From Agaricus subrufescens (taxonomy: Eukaryota; Basidiomycota; Agaricomycetes; Agaricales; Agaricaceae): a stretch of 64,000 nucleotides of DNA. The stretch's first letter is position 1; the number at the start of each line of letters is the position of its first letter. Below the pieces are notes generated by a model. That model was given only the letters and a program-made list of their open reading frames with translations. It did no database searches and had not been told where the DNA came from. Location of the stretch: positions 3,224,001 to 3,288,000 of the forward strand of contig CM057058.1 of assembly GCA_029945375.1 (NCBI GenBank), read 5' to 3'. A program made the translations under genes and the position numbers. Shown here in pieces: positions 34,356-46,325 of this stretch.

Positions 34356-37300
34356 CTAGTAAGCCTTCAACGTTCCATTCTTCTCATCTTCAAGGTATTG
34401 CCCAATAGCAAGCACATCTTGCCCTGCTCTCCTAAGATATCCCGTCAGAATCGTCCTATTGGCATTCGGTAAGATCTCGGCAAGTTTGTTGATTTGTCGC
34501 ATGAACTCTAAATCCGTATGTGGATCATACACAACTGACGGCTCTTGATGGAATTGCTGTTGTTGTTGCGGTTGAATATAGCCGTTAGGTTCTGATTGAT
34601 GATGAAGTTGGACATGATCCTGATCAACGAGTGTGTAACCACTGTGATTGTGATAAGGAGCAGAACTCAAACTCGGGGTGTAGGGAGAATAGCTCTGCGT
34701 CGGTGTAGTCGAAGTCGAAGCAGGACTCGCCAAGTTGAGAGACGATTTCGATTGGAGTTCCCAGAGCGAAGGTCGACGTTCAACATTGTTGACATTGGTT
34801 GAACTACCAGAACCGACGCTGTGGAATTGCGGGCTCTTACTGGGTACATACGTTTTGGACCTTTGAAGGCGTATACTGCCACCATTTGAGAGGGCACGAG
34901 GACCGCCGGGAACGATACTCGGAGGCGCAGAAGGATCCATTGCGATACCGCCTACGCTTACCGGTTTTGATCTACCGGTTCCAGGACTACTGATTGAGGA
35001 TTTGGTGGCGTGACGTTGCATGAGTGAAGGCGACCCTAGGCCCGAATATGAAGACGAAACAGAGGGTTTGAAATTAAGGCCGAGTACTGGTCTCTTCGCG
35101 GAGCTTAGTGATGCTTTTCGTGTTAGAGACGCAAAGAAACCCCCTCCAGTGGAAGTTGTGAAGGATCTGTTCAGCGGTGGTGATGAAGGAGTATGATGTG
35201 GAGTGGTACCAGAAGATTGAGACGAAGGAGTCGTGTTTGCGGATGTGTGAGTATGGCTGCTACTGAGGACGGTCACCGATGGTAAAGTTGAGGTAGAGCC
35301 ATAGGAACGAATAGATGCGGGCGGTGTTTGGTTTGTAGGGACATTCGAGGCAGCGGCACGCTGTGCTGTGGCAAGCGAGGGATAAGGTAGGATGGGGACG
35401 TCTTCAAGATAGCCATCATTCAAATCGCGAGAAGGTGACAAGAGGTCAGTAGCTGTTGATGCATCGGGTCGTGTGGGGAACGTCGCTTCCGAGATCATGG
35501 AGGAGCGTGATGTTTGCCGAGGTTTCGGGATGAACAGTGACTCTGTAGGCGAGCGTACATCGGGATATCTTTTGTTACTTGCACCATTCCCATGCTGATT
35601 TGAACTTGGTCCTGGAAACAGTCTCAATCACGGGAGAAATGTGTAGGAGCCGGATGACTTACCACGAAACCTCATTTCTTCAACCCACCCCGAGAGTCCA
35701 CAATCGTACATATATAATTCGTTGATTTTCCGCCTATATATGGCGCACTTTTCACTGGAGGTCAGCTTATTTCCACGAGTGTGCAATTCATTGCAGAACA
35801 TTGCGGATGGCCATTGCCGCACTACTCTCCTTGGCACAGTTCTAGCTTGGCGTCGTCCATATGCGTCAACACCAATATTAGATCCATGCAGATCGCTACT
35901 GGCAGGATGTGGGGATAAAGGTGCCGAGCGTATCGAAGGAGATGGCAAATCCAGTCCACCGCTACCAAAACTGGCCTGATTTTCACTTTGGTTGGAGAAT
36001 CGTTTACTGATGATAGAAGGAGATCGTCGGGATCCAGATGAAACGGATGGTGTGCGAGGTAATGACCTTGTTGAAAACCTCCTCAAACCTGTCGTTAGAC
36101 TATTCCTGAAATTCTTCGGCGGGGGACTCGGGGCTTCGCTAGGCGAGTCTGATGATTCCCTATTGTGGCCAAGGTTGTTATCTTTCTCGTCTACGTTGAC
36201 ATTCGCCCCTGGTGTCGACATGTCACAACATGATGGTGACAGTTCGCGGCTCACAGAAACCCAATTCTCGCTAGAATCCTCACCGTCCCCATCGCCGGGT
36301 TTATCAGTCACTTCACCATGGTCTTGACTACGGCTAGATTGGACGGATTGATGTGGAAAGGCGACATTGTTGACAGCGTCTTCAGCAGCAGCTTCGAGAA
36401 CAGGCTCGGGTGAGGGCGAGTCAGAGGTAGTCATACCCTGTGGGACATCGCCGTTGCTAGACACCTCCGGTTTAAGTATCGAGTTTGATGGGGTTTCTGT
36501 GGATTCTCGCACGCCATCGGTGCGTGACTCTGAAATGGCGTCTGATGAAGCACACGTAGATAGGAAAGCGCCTTCTCGTCGATGTATTGGAGAGGTGTGT
36601 TGTAGCATGCAGTACGAAGATGACGAAGATTCTGAGAGGGAGGGACTTGAGGGCGTGACGAAATTGGAAGGCGGCCTAAAAACAGAACAGGGTTGCGTTT
36701 GACGTCAAACATGTTATATCTATATTAATACAAATGGAATGTAAAGAGTGACATACCTTGTAACAGCTGGGCCAGAGTCTACATTGTCATTCGGTGGGCT
36801 CACACTATCTGTGATGGAGGCTTTCTGACTTCTGGAAGCTAAGGCGGCAGAGACGGAGGGGGGTAGCTGCAAAGCCTGCTTGACAGCCTCGATGTCCTTG
36901 GGCCTTGAGGCATTTCGAGAGGGCACTGGAGAATTGAGTCTCGGAGGTCGCGGGGGTGGCGGAGAAGCTGATGAAGCAGCCAGGGCATCGAAACCGGGTA
37001 GGCGAGGCGGTGGAGGTAAGGGGCCAGCAGTAGAATGAATACCCGGCTGATAATTGACATAAAGGAGCGTGGGATCTGAACTGGGAAGTGTAGAGTGCAG
37101 AGGGGGTAGAGAAGCTATGTCAGGGTTTTGCGCTTGTTCGGGCTTGACAAGTCTGATGCCGCCCCCGATGGGATCAGCGGTAGAATCCAGCCCAAGGTGG
37201 TCATTAGGGGCGTGATTTTCCTTATTGTCCCCTAAGCGAGACGCGTTTGCCGGGGCCTCCTTTTGTTTGTCGCGCTTCATGACGTTGAGGCCGCGTATGG

Positions 37301-37955
37301 GTGCCAAAGGAAGGACGAGATCTGGGGTAGCCGGCGGCGAAACGGTGGCAGACTCGAGGTGGTGGATGGTGGGGGGAGAGAGACCGTTGTTGTTTTTTTG
37401 TGATGGCATCTGAGTTGAATTTTGTTGTTTGACGCCGGTGACGGGGGCGCCGATGCCCATATCTCGGGAAGACGTCGTGGAAGAAGGAAAAGACTCGGAA
37501 GGAGGGCAGTCGTTGTGGGAAAGAGGGTTCGGAGGAATTGTCGCGGCAGGGTTTAAAAGGGGTGCATCAGCCCTGTGGTGGGAGACGACATCAGATGAGG
37601 CTTGTTGATCTTGTGGTTGTGGGGTGGCTGGGCGAGTGGGAGGGGCGACTGGTGGTTTTGTGGCAATTGGCTCCACCTCTGTCATGGCGATCGGCCTGCG
37701 GCCTGCGATGGCCACCGAGGGAACGGGCAGGGGGTGGGCGGCATGGGAGAGCTTGGAGGCGGCGTCGGAGTCCTTCGTGTCGGAGAGGCAGGAGTCGTCT
37801 GAGGAGGCCGAGCGGGTGGAGGGGCTTTTGGCGAGGCGGGCGAGCTGGTAGAAGGGGACGTGGGCGGCGAGGGGCGGGTGGAAGCAGTCGCGGACATCCG
37901 TGCCGGGGCCTTTGGAGACGCGCGCGCGCGAGAAACGGTCAAGCAGGGCCTGCAT
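34356..37955 (-). CDS. Large Ser/Pro-rich protein with a CUE-like C-terminal segment (unknown function)
   Basis: Exons on the minus strand: 37955-36757, 36675-35663, 35611-34356; total 3468 nt, 1155 aa, all in phase. The N-terminus (MQALLDRFSRARVSKGPGTD, then FHPPLAAHVPFYQLARLAKS) looks structured. Long Ser/Pro/Thr-rich stretches follow. A short conserved-looking centre (WPSAMFCNELHTRGNKLTSS, YRRKINELYMYDCGLSGWVE) sits near residue 720. A polyGln run occurs near the end. The last ~55 residues (FMRQINKLAEILPNANRTIL, GYLRRAGQDVLAIGQYLEDE) resemble a CUE/UBA-like three-helix ubiquitin-binding fold; this is a pattern-based guess. No transmembrane segment is seen. It is divergent from Mediator subunit 18 across 134 bp. 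I know of no characterised family. Confidence 0.75.
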
Positions 37956-38089
37956 GGGACAGGGGGGACGTACTCTGGCAGCCCTCCATCGAGACGCGGA
38001 ATATTTAACGGCGGGGGCAAGCTATGCCTGTCACAGTGCAACAAGTCCGCTTGTGCCCAGAATAGCCTCCCCGGATCACCCCCACCGCC
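37956..38089. promoter_or_regulatory. 134-bp divergent promoter (Ser/Pro-rich gene / MED18)
   Basis: Only 134 bp lie between two divergent ATGs. It includes a GC-rich left edge and no TATA box. This is the shortest intergenic promoter seen in the window between well-supported start codons. Confidence 0.45.
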
Positions 38090-38877
38090 ATGGCCTCCCA
38101 CCAGTACGAGGTCGCCCTCTTCGGCGAGTTCTTCGCCAGGGACCTCAAGCCCATCCTCAACCGCATCACCCTCCACTGCGAGTCCTCCGAGCCCATGCAC
38201 TCCCGCGAGGTCGTCTTCGAGCCCCTCGATGCCCAGCTCCAGCGCGACCAGGGCCAGGAACCCACCCTGCTTCGTGCCAGAAAGGAACTAATCGTGGGTG
38301 GCAAAAAAGTAGACTGTCCATGGTGTGTTTCAACTCCACCCGTAACCTGTCCACCCCTCCAACCGAAACCCGCACCGTAGGCATCTATATTCCTATCTGA
38401 AACCCGAGTCCGCCCGTGTCCACCCTGAGGCAACCGTCAGGCCATGGGCAACTGTCCAAGTCGAGGGCGATGCGGTTGGCTTTGCTGCTGCTCTGGGCTA
38501 CGAGTATGTCCATCTGCTGATCTCGCTCAACCGATTCGTATCACCTATCTTGATAACTAGGCGACGCTCACAGATCTACAAACGCGGCTATTGCTTTCGC
38601 AAAGGCTCTCTCGTTATCCTCATGTTCCAACAAGAACAGGTGCACCATTTTTTTTTACCATATCTACACCGGGAACGAATTTGCCGCCTTCCAGGTTGAC
38701 CCGAAAACTCAGCAGCCGATCCCGGCTCATGCGGATACCCTTTGGGAAGTCGAAGTCAAAACCGCAGAACCCATCCGCAACACACCAGAGACGCCCCTCA
38801 GCGCAGCGATAGAGGAAGCATTAGAAATCCAGCTTTTGATGAAGGGTCTACTAGATCTCCGAAGGCAGGATATCTAA
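38090..38877 (+). CDS. MED18: Mediator of RNA polymerase II transcription subunit 18
   Basis: Med18 (yeast Srb5) is a head-module subunit of Mediator and pairs with Med20. Exons: 38090-38322, 38381-38503, 38561-38639, 38695-38877; total 618 nt, 205 aa. Recognisable blocks are YEVALFGEFFARDLKPILNR at the N-terminus, CESSEPMHSREVVFEP, PWHLYSYLKPE (joined over intron 1), the beta-barrel strands around YKRGYCFRKGSLVILMFQQE, and WEVEVKTAEP followed by the amphipathic EEALEIQLLMKGLLDLRRQD near the end. These match the Med18 beta-barrel family. Its TAA (38875-38877) overlaps the stop of the convergent BCD1 gene. Confidence 0.88.
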
Positions 38878-40362
38878 ATTACAATGCCGTCATCTCCCGG
38901 ATTGTCGCTACAACTGTCATTTTCTTCGTCGTCAACCCAACTGCCATCTTGTTTCGCTCGCTGTATGAGATCTAATAGTACAGCCGGATCAACCTCAATT
39001 TCGTTGTCCTCGTCGCCGTCTTCAACCTCAATCTCGTCATCAACGGCGTTATCGTTCTCCATTCCATCGCTCTCGCTCCCGGCGTATCCCACCAATCCCT
39101 CCATCCTGTTTCGGCCTGTGTCATCGCCTTCTTCGCCTTCACTGCCATAATCTCCAACTAACCCGTTTATCGCCTTCCGCCCCTCTTCCAGATTTATTTT
39201 TCTCCTCTTCGTCCGAAGCTCTTCTTCCCCACGCATACATCGGACATTACCAGTCGTCTTATCAACCAAAACGCCACTAAACTGTTGCCATACCTCAATC
39301 ATCGGGAACTCCACAAATTGTGTCCCCCGGAGGCCTCTTGACAGGGGCTCATTCGGATCAAGGTTGTAATATGTTTTCGGTTTCACGCTAGTTGAATTGT
39401 GCCGTGGTACTGTTACTGATCCGGAGAGGAGGGCGGCCGAGCGCGCAAGAAGGTGAGGATCGGAAGGTGCTGCGATAGTAAAGGTAGGGATTGCAAAGTT
39501 TTCTGGGTCTTCAGGTGGTGGAATTATCAGCGAGGGTAGCCACACCGGAAGTGAGGATGCTTCGCCGACTTTGTTACTTTTAGTGGCAGGTTTTCTATTG
39601 AGATAATCCCGAATATGTTTTTGTATGAGGCTTAACAAGGGCGTGAGGAGGCTATTTCGATGGGTAAGGAGAGTGAAAGGTTGAAGAGACCCAGATTCTG
39701 GTGTAGATGAGGCTTCAGCGGGTGGATGGAATTTAAATTGGATAGTCAAGAATGCTGCTTGAGTTCTAGAGTAATCAATAAGAGATTGAATGGCGTTCAT
39801 CCGGGCACACGAAACAGAGAACGTACTTCATGTCCCAATAAGACTGATTCAACTGTCGTCTTTCCATGCCATTAGGCAACAACTCGACATCAATTTCTCT
39901 CTCCTCCAACCTCGCTTTCAATATCTCCCTTTTACCTCTTCCCTTACCTCCTCTATCTCGTCCTCTCACAAACCCACGCCGCCCTTTATCCCCCCTCCCT
40001 CTACCCCTCACAGACACACCCCTGCCCCTGCCCCTACCACCACTACTACTAACATTCATATCAAACCCACCACTCACAATTTCCTTCCCCCAATCCCCAA
40101 CTTTCCGACCTACATCCTCCAAAAAACTATAATCGTCCATCATACTCCCCCACCCATATCGGTTCAGCGGCACAAAAGCTGCTTTATCTCGTAAACCCGA
40201 GCATCCAGTTGATTGTTTATGAAGTTTTGAACAGGCAAGTGAACATGTTTGTATGAGACAGCGTGGACAGGTATATTTTACGGGTTGTTTGGTTGGGCAG
40301 AGTGTGCAATGGTTTTGTTTTGAGGAAGGTTGTGGATGGATGGAATCAGAGAGTGAACTCAT
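38874..40362 (-). CDS. BCD1: Box C/D snoRNP assembly factor Bcd1 (zf-HIT; ZNHIT6-like)
   Basis: Bcd1 helps assemble box C/D snoRNPs with the R2TP/Rvb machinery in the nucleus. Exons on the minus strand: 40362-39827 and 39765-38874; total 1428 nt, 475 aa. The N-terminal HIT-type zinc finger is clear: C18-L-C21, then YTCPRCLIQTCSLACSKLHK and the following Cys. The family block DKAAFVPLNRYGWGSMMDDY follows, then an RGRGRG-rich basic linker. The C-terminal half has IQKHIRDYLN, YYNLDPNEPL and FVEFPMIEVW, and an acidic tail. The ATG at 40362 is chosen because it precedes the finger directly; an upstream in-frame extension is not supported. Exon 1 ends ATG AA and joins AACTC in phase (Lys). Confidence 0.9.
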
Positions 40363-40626
40363 TTGTTGCTGCCGAAGAAGTGGTGCATAGGGTGTTGTAT
40401 GTGTGTGTGATATATTTGGACGAACAAATTTGAGTTTGTGTGTATCTAATATAAGGGTCCTAGGGTCTTGGCGTGTACAGCTCGGAAAATTTTTAGGCCC
40501 CACGCTTACTGCGCACAACACTAATGAGGGGTATTATCTCCCCGAACGGCGATTCACAATACGTAGCAAAGAAGTCAATATATATAAAAGACATTTGGAT
40601 ATCAAAAGTTGTAAAGCACGAGCCAT

Positions 40627-41669
40627 CTAAATGTCATCCATGCCACCAACATCTATCTCAACCTTCTCTCCAGGTTTGAACGCAGGCAAACCTAAATTTT
40701 TACCACATGAGACATTCACGAAAAGTTTTAACTCAAAAAAAAACATACCCAGATAAGGACAACCCGCACATCTAAAGGCATCACCGAGGAAACAACTTCC
40801 ACAGCTACTCGTCGCCTTCGACGCATTCTTCGCCGCATTCAACAACCTCTCCTTCTCACTCTGCGTCACCACCATAGTCTCACCCGACTGAGATCCATCC
40901 ACCAACACAACCTTACCATTATTCCTCTCCTCCTCTTCCAACTCCGCCAACCCACAAGTACAGCCCTTACAAGCCTTCTTGCGTCTCGGAGCATTACTGC
41001 TAAAAGGCTCACATACAAGCTCAGGCCGCGCTTTATCAGCCTCAGTGAGAAGTGATTCAGGGTCAATCTTATCAGATACGGGTGCAGAAGAAGAAGTCAA
41101 GGCCCAGAGTGCCCTCTTCTTTGCCGGGTCAGTCTTCTTGCGTAGCGGAACTGAAGCCGCAGGCGGCGATAAAACTTTAGGTGAAGAGGGTTTTTGTGCG
41201 ATGATGGACCCTTCGTCTTGTTGAACGGACAGGACCTCGAATCCTGAAAGCGTTAATGCTGATGGAAGCGTTTTGACAGAGGTCGTGAGGTCCAAGAGGT
41301 AGAGAAGTCCTAAAGGACTCAGACCCGAAAGGAGGTGTGCCAAAAAATTGGACAGGTTGGGTGTCAAAGATTGATACTCTGCCTCGGTTAGCAGAACGTG
41401 GGCCGATGCATAAGAGGACGGCTCCAACGTTATAGCTGATACGAAGAAAAAAAAAACACATTGGAAATCAGAGAGGTTATGCAATAGAAGTTTGGGCGCC
41501 CACCTCCTTCAACAAGACGGTCCAGCAAGTGCCTATCTACTCGCCTCGTCGCCTCCAGGTCTGACACCAACGATTGATATTTCCCGTCTTGCGCAGTCGA
41601 GAGGGCACCAATCGCGAGTGCAGGCCCCTTGACAGGATTGCTTGCTATTGCCGTTTGTCCGTTGGTCAT
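40627..41669 (-). CDS. DRE2: Fe-S cluster assembly protein Dre2 (anamorsin/CIAPIN1)
   Basis: Dre2 passes electrons from Tah18 in the first steps of cytosolic Fe-S protein assembly. Exons on the minus strand: 41669-41504, 41435-40749, 40691-40627; total 918 nt, 305 aa. It has an N-terminal methyltransferase-like domain (LLYLLDLTTSVKTLPSALTL and neighbours), a linker, and the two cysteine sites of the family. Site 1 is C197, C211, C214, C216 (CKGCTC in the CX2CXC pattern). Site 2 is C267, C270, C278, C281 (CGSC and CAGC, two CX2C pairs). The ending LPAFKPGEKVEIDVGGMDDI matches family ends, with Leu where Met is usual. Intron 2 splits site 2 from the tail. It is tandem with BCD1 (265 bp). Confidence 0.93.
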
Positions 41670-42073
41670 GTCGCCTAGGTGCAAAAATGCTGAAATGTGA
41701 CGGCAGGTCGGATGGCGGAGGAGAAACGGGAATCACAGTGTCAAACTGTCAAAGCGCAATAATATAATAATAATAATGCAATATTGCTGACAGATCAACT
41801 TATTCTAATTAGCTTGGCCGACGGCCGCTATTAATCAGCTGGTTTCTTTATAATTACGATCAGTCAGTGATCATCACAAACAATAATTAATCTGTCTAGA
41901 CATACAACCCCACTCCAAAGTATCAACCGAAGATACTGATAAATCAACGACGAGCGAGGTAACAAGATGCATAGCGAATAACGAAAAAAAGAAACCACTG
42001 TAGAGCAACATGGAGAAAACCAAGATTTTTAAATTATCCAAATGCACAATGTCCTGAAGATAGATCCAGCCAA
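41670..42073. other. Intergenic region with a short TAA microsatellite
   Basis: These 404 bp lie between DRE2 and the forkhead gene, both on the minus strand. They contain an imperfect (TAA)n run at about 41759-41778 and otherwise AT-rich sequence. They should hold the DRE2 promoter and the forkhead gene's 3' UTR. Confidence 0.55.
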
Positions 42074-43435
42074 CTACTGCGTGGGCTGTGGTGGTGCTTG
42101 CGCTTGCTGAGCCATCTCGACCGGGTTTGGTGGTGGTGGCTGCATATGTGGTGGAGGAGGCATACCATGCATGACCTCAGGATTCATCGGCGGCGGCATG
42201 AGGGCACTACGAACACGGATGAGCATCATTCTATACCACTCAGGATCGACGCCAGCCTTCTCTTGCTCGGCGGTGATTTGTTGTAGATGCCCAAGTTCTT
42301 TCAGCCAAGCCAGCCGCCAGTTAACATTACCATGCTCATCCACCTCAAAGCCCTCATCAGGGCCCATGGGCAATACACCAGGCATTGGGGGCGGGAACCG
42401 TGGGTCTGGTGCCATCATCGGAAAGTTGGGATTAAAGCTGGTATGCAAACATTAGATAACTAAATTTTGGCAGGGAAAATATTGTGACGCGTACGGGGGG
42501 TACGGGGGAGGATACACCTGCTGCCTACTTGGGCCGGCCTCATCTGGATGCATTGTAGGAGGTGCAACGAATTGAGCATGGGCATTGGGATCATCGTATG
42601 TTTGAGGAGCGGGAGGTTGTGCATCAGGTTGGTATTCCTGGCCCGGAGGCGGTTGTTCTACTTCTTCAGAACCACGAGTTTTCGAGCCCTTTGCCTTCTT
42701 TTTGCGGACACGATGAACACCAGTGCGTGGATCTACATTTTCGTTGACGGTCCAGTATGAACCTTTCCCACGATCCGTGAGAGGACGGGGCACTTTCTCA
42801 AAACATGGGTTTAACGAGAGGTTGTGACGAACAGAATTCTGTAAAAGGTATGTCAGTGCCGAAACACATGGTCAAATGAAATGTTTGGGTGAGGATGGGA
42901 ATAAACTGCTGACAACAAATAGAGACAGTCAAACAATAACAGCGCGAACGCGGGACGCGTCATATACAAATTGATCTCAATCCACCACGAGGTACTGATA
43001 AAATCTGCACTAATGAAACTCACTTTCCAACCACTAGGTGCTGTCCTGAAGTAAGGAAACTAGTAAAATGTGATTAATCCTGCGCAAACGCCTGCGAATT
43101 CATACTGACTCGAGATTCAATGGCATAATAAATATCCTCTAGTAGAAGCTTCTGGTTTGGTGAGCCCTTGATAGCATAACTGTTAAGGCGGTTAGGTGGC
43201 GGGACGCATTACCGCGGATCCTGCATTTTGCAGGCGACCGAAGAGCCTGGACATACCGGATTAGCGTTGAGTATGGATAAAAAGGCTTGCTTCCCGGGGG
43301 GCCATCGCGTAGTGAGTCCAGGTTTATAGGGAGGCCACCGGTGAGGTCGTTGTCCTGAGGGTAATAGGGACTGTCTTGCGGTGGTTGTTGTTGTTGATCC
43401 ATCATGGGTTGTATTGCTTGAGGTTGTTGTGACAT
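42074..43435 (-). CDS. Forkhead transcription factor
   Basis: Exons on the minus strand: 43435-43257, 43179-43110, 43059-43024, 42838-42495, 42437-42074; total 993 nt, 330 aa. The forkhead domain spans ~50-135 and is split by three introns: [60 protein letters not shown] (recognition helix) and [20 protein letters not shown] Lys-rich run ([11 protein letters not shown]) right after it is the likely nuclear signal. The N-terminus is Gln/Pro-rich; the C-terminus is Pro/Met-rich with a conserved-looking [20 protein letters not shown] block. The domain resembles Sep1/Hcm1/Fkh-type cell-cycle factors more than the FHA-forkhead gene at 17.4 kb, but I cannot assign a clear orthologue. Exon 3 is only 36 nt. 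Confidence 0.88.
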
Positions 43436-44604
43436 TGACCCAATTACGAGACAGCTGGATGCGAATGTTTGTCGGTGGTTGGCGGGCGCAGATGGTGGTC
43501 AAGGGCAAGCAAACAAGCCACGATTCACTCCGCTTATGTCAGGTACGTGGGAACTTACGTTTCCTGCGCACGGACCCCTCCTACTCCCCAAATAAGCTAG
43601 GACCGATACTAAGAGGTACTGTAGTCGTTTGTGGTTGCCCTGCTCCGAGAGTACGATGGAGAAGGTGATCCGAAAGCTGAGTGTGTCTGCAGCCACTGTA
43701 TTCAACATGCATCGACAGCGTCCAAACCATGGAAGACACAATAAAACACGGCCCAAATCAACAAACAAACCGTGTTAAGCTCCCATTAGCTGCCTGTAGT
43801 TCACCCTTGTTCGGTTTTTCAACTCTTGGACAACGATAGAGACATATCATCGATCGGCAACATAAGGCCTGGAACAATTTTTTTCTCCTAATTGACCACA
43901 AAATGCAATAAACTCACTGTACAAACAATACTTGAAACCTTCCCATCACTCACTCCCTCTATTAGCGGGGGAAAGCATATCAATTCTGAAACAGGGGGTC
44001 TTGAAAAAAGCTGTTAAACACGATTTATGATGCCTTGGCCTTGCCGGCTGTATTTTGTGACACAAGCTAGACATGAACCTCTCCTACTCAGGCACATCTC
44101 CATTTTTTACTGCCATAGTAGGACCTACCGTGCGTTATTATCCCTATCACATTACGTGGCTGACGGTGTAATAGGTAGCCACCAGCTCTGTGAAATACGC
44201 GTATCGACGCAGATTTTCAACCACCGAAGGCTCTTCTGATTTCCCGGAAAATAAATATCCGCAGCTAAGTTTCGCAAACAGGGTCCTCGTGTCTGATTTA
44301 TCAGAAAATTTGCTTCTAGAAGGTCAACATGTGACAGTTAGGATTCCATTAGCCGCCAAAACGGTTGACTGGTGAGAATAATGACATCTCTGCTAATAAT
44401 ACATCTCATCGTGTCTTAATAGCCTTTAGTAGCTGAATTCCTGTGGCGTAATTTGTTGTAAAGATGCAAACTGAGGCAAGCTGCGCTCGCTGCTTCTTTT
44501 TACAACTATGCTCTCACCGGTGTGACCTTTGGCCATTAGTATATCAGTTGGTACATTCTCAACACTCTGGCTTGCCTCAGTCTCTACTGTCAGTGACAGG
44601 TATC
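43436..44604. other. 1.2 kb intergenic region
   Basis: This holds the forkhead gene's upstream region and, at its right end, the promoter of the DUF6533 gene. ORFs are short and unsupported. I see no repeat of note or RNA gene. Confidence 0.5.
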
Positions 44605-46325
44605 ATGGATCCTCATGAATTAATCGAAACCTATGCAGCCGCAACCGCAATCAGGGTTTGTCAAAGTAGGTCCCCAGTCGCACAACTTAAGGATCCAATT
44701 GACTCCTGACTATGACACTAGTCGTACCAACCATTGTCGTTCTTTACGACCACCGTCTGTAACGTTAAATCTTCTCCAAGAATGATGCTGACGTTTAAGG
44801 ATAGTTTTAACACTTGACGAAGAGGTACGCACGAATCGCCTTGCAGTATCTTGCACTGTTTTGACCCTGCAGTCGACATTCCGGCACTAGATTGAACTAG
44901 TCTGGGTAGGACATTCTCAGCGACTTTGCTACTGCAGTCACTCATTTCTCTGGTATATTAAAGAAAAGGCCCCGAAGCCTTGGAAAGGCGTTGTTTCTCT
45001 TGGTACAATGGTTTCATATATCATGAAACTTGACCTGACTTTTGACTTCCAGAATCGGTATTTCGGAAGCTGTTTTTTTCTGTAAGGAATATCATTCGGT
45101 ATCTATTGCGGCTTCAACAATCGCTCATGTACCTTCTTGATCACCAGAGCAAATTCACTTGGTATGTTGCTTCCGCAGCATCACTTCACATGCTGTGAAT
45201 TTGGTATCTGGCAGTGTCTTTTGTGCCATCACCCCGCAATGTAAGTACACTGATATCATCCCATCTTCCCCAAACTAAAGCCAGAACGAAGCTGTACGTT
45301 CTTTTAATCCCTGTTTATCTAGCAGTTTTATCGACTAGAAGTTCGCGAACGCGACCCAGTTGTTAGTACAGTGGCACGTCATACGCTTACTCACTTCTAA
45401 ATATAGTCCAACACAGGCTTATATCAATTTGTATTTCAAGGATGTGGAACTGCCCTTATCATCTGGATAAACCAAGGTACGTACGTGGGACTGTTCCTGA
45501 CCTCTGAACTACTCACCCAATCCACCAGGAACAATGCTGTTGTGTACCTGGGCTATGTACACGCATTCGCGGTTTATCAGAAGTGTAGCAATTGGCATAT
45601 ACGGTTGTGGAATACCATCTATGTCTGTCATTCTCGGTATTTCTTTCGCACAGTTGAGAGGTACGACACTTCACCATGCTTGTCCGGTTCTAACATCTAT
45701 GTCAGCGAATGACCACCTATCATCACCATTGACATACCAATTTTGCAAACCGTTTCATGCACCAAGATTCTTCTACATATTTTGGATACCTGTCATCGTA
45801 CAGGACCTCGTACACTTAGTTCTTACTATCTGTATTTATGTCAGCCACAGTCGGACAATCTTTCGAAGTGCAACATCTGGAATCTTACGTACCCTCACTC
45901 GGATTATCATCTCATACCCCGCGATGTAAGTCACAAACTTGCCCTACCGGTTATTCTTTATGATCGAAATTTGACGATAGAACACTACTCGTCTATGTGG
46001 TGACCGTTATCGTTTGGAACACAATTCCAGTAAGCTTGTTCTTAAAGGTACAAACTGTCGGTACTGATTTCTGTCTATGCTGCAGGCCGAATGGATCGCA
46101 CTCCCACAGACATTGTCTGCAACAGCGACATGTTTGGCCGGTATCAAATGCACCCTCGGCCTTCGCAATACTTACTATTCTTATACTATCTCCCGTCTGG
46201 ATAAAGACAGAGAGATAGATCTAATCACAAAAGCATCGGTCAAAAAAGATACAAACAACCCTCACATGTCTACATGTATATCTCCTGTGCAGTTTAACAT
46301 TCACTGTTACGACGAAAAAGTCTAA
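44605..46325 (+). CDS. DUF6533-type seven-transmembrane protein (multi-exon, middle uncertain)
   Basis: Exons I can support at the start are 44605-44665, 44722-44754, 44805-44824, 44891-44905, 44964-45002 and 45053-45081. Spliced, they read MDPHELIETYAAATAIRVCQ, then IVPTIVVLYDHLLTLDEE, IELVW, KRPRSLGKALFLL and NRYFGSCFF, the order typical of DUF6533 (YDHLLTLDxEV...IW...LFLLNRY). Later blocks are LYQFVFQGCGTALIIWINQ joined to GTMLLCTWAMYTHSR, then a helix FFYIFWIPVIVQDLVHLVLT, TLLVYVVTVIVWNTIP and ALPQTLSATATCLAGIKCTL with a hydrophilic tail to TAA at 46323-46325. The stretch 45082-45400 has several splice options that I could not settle. This large basidiomycete membrane family has no known biochemical role. 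Exon 4 is 15 nt. It sits alone in a gene-poor interval. Confidence 0.7.
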
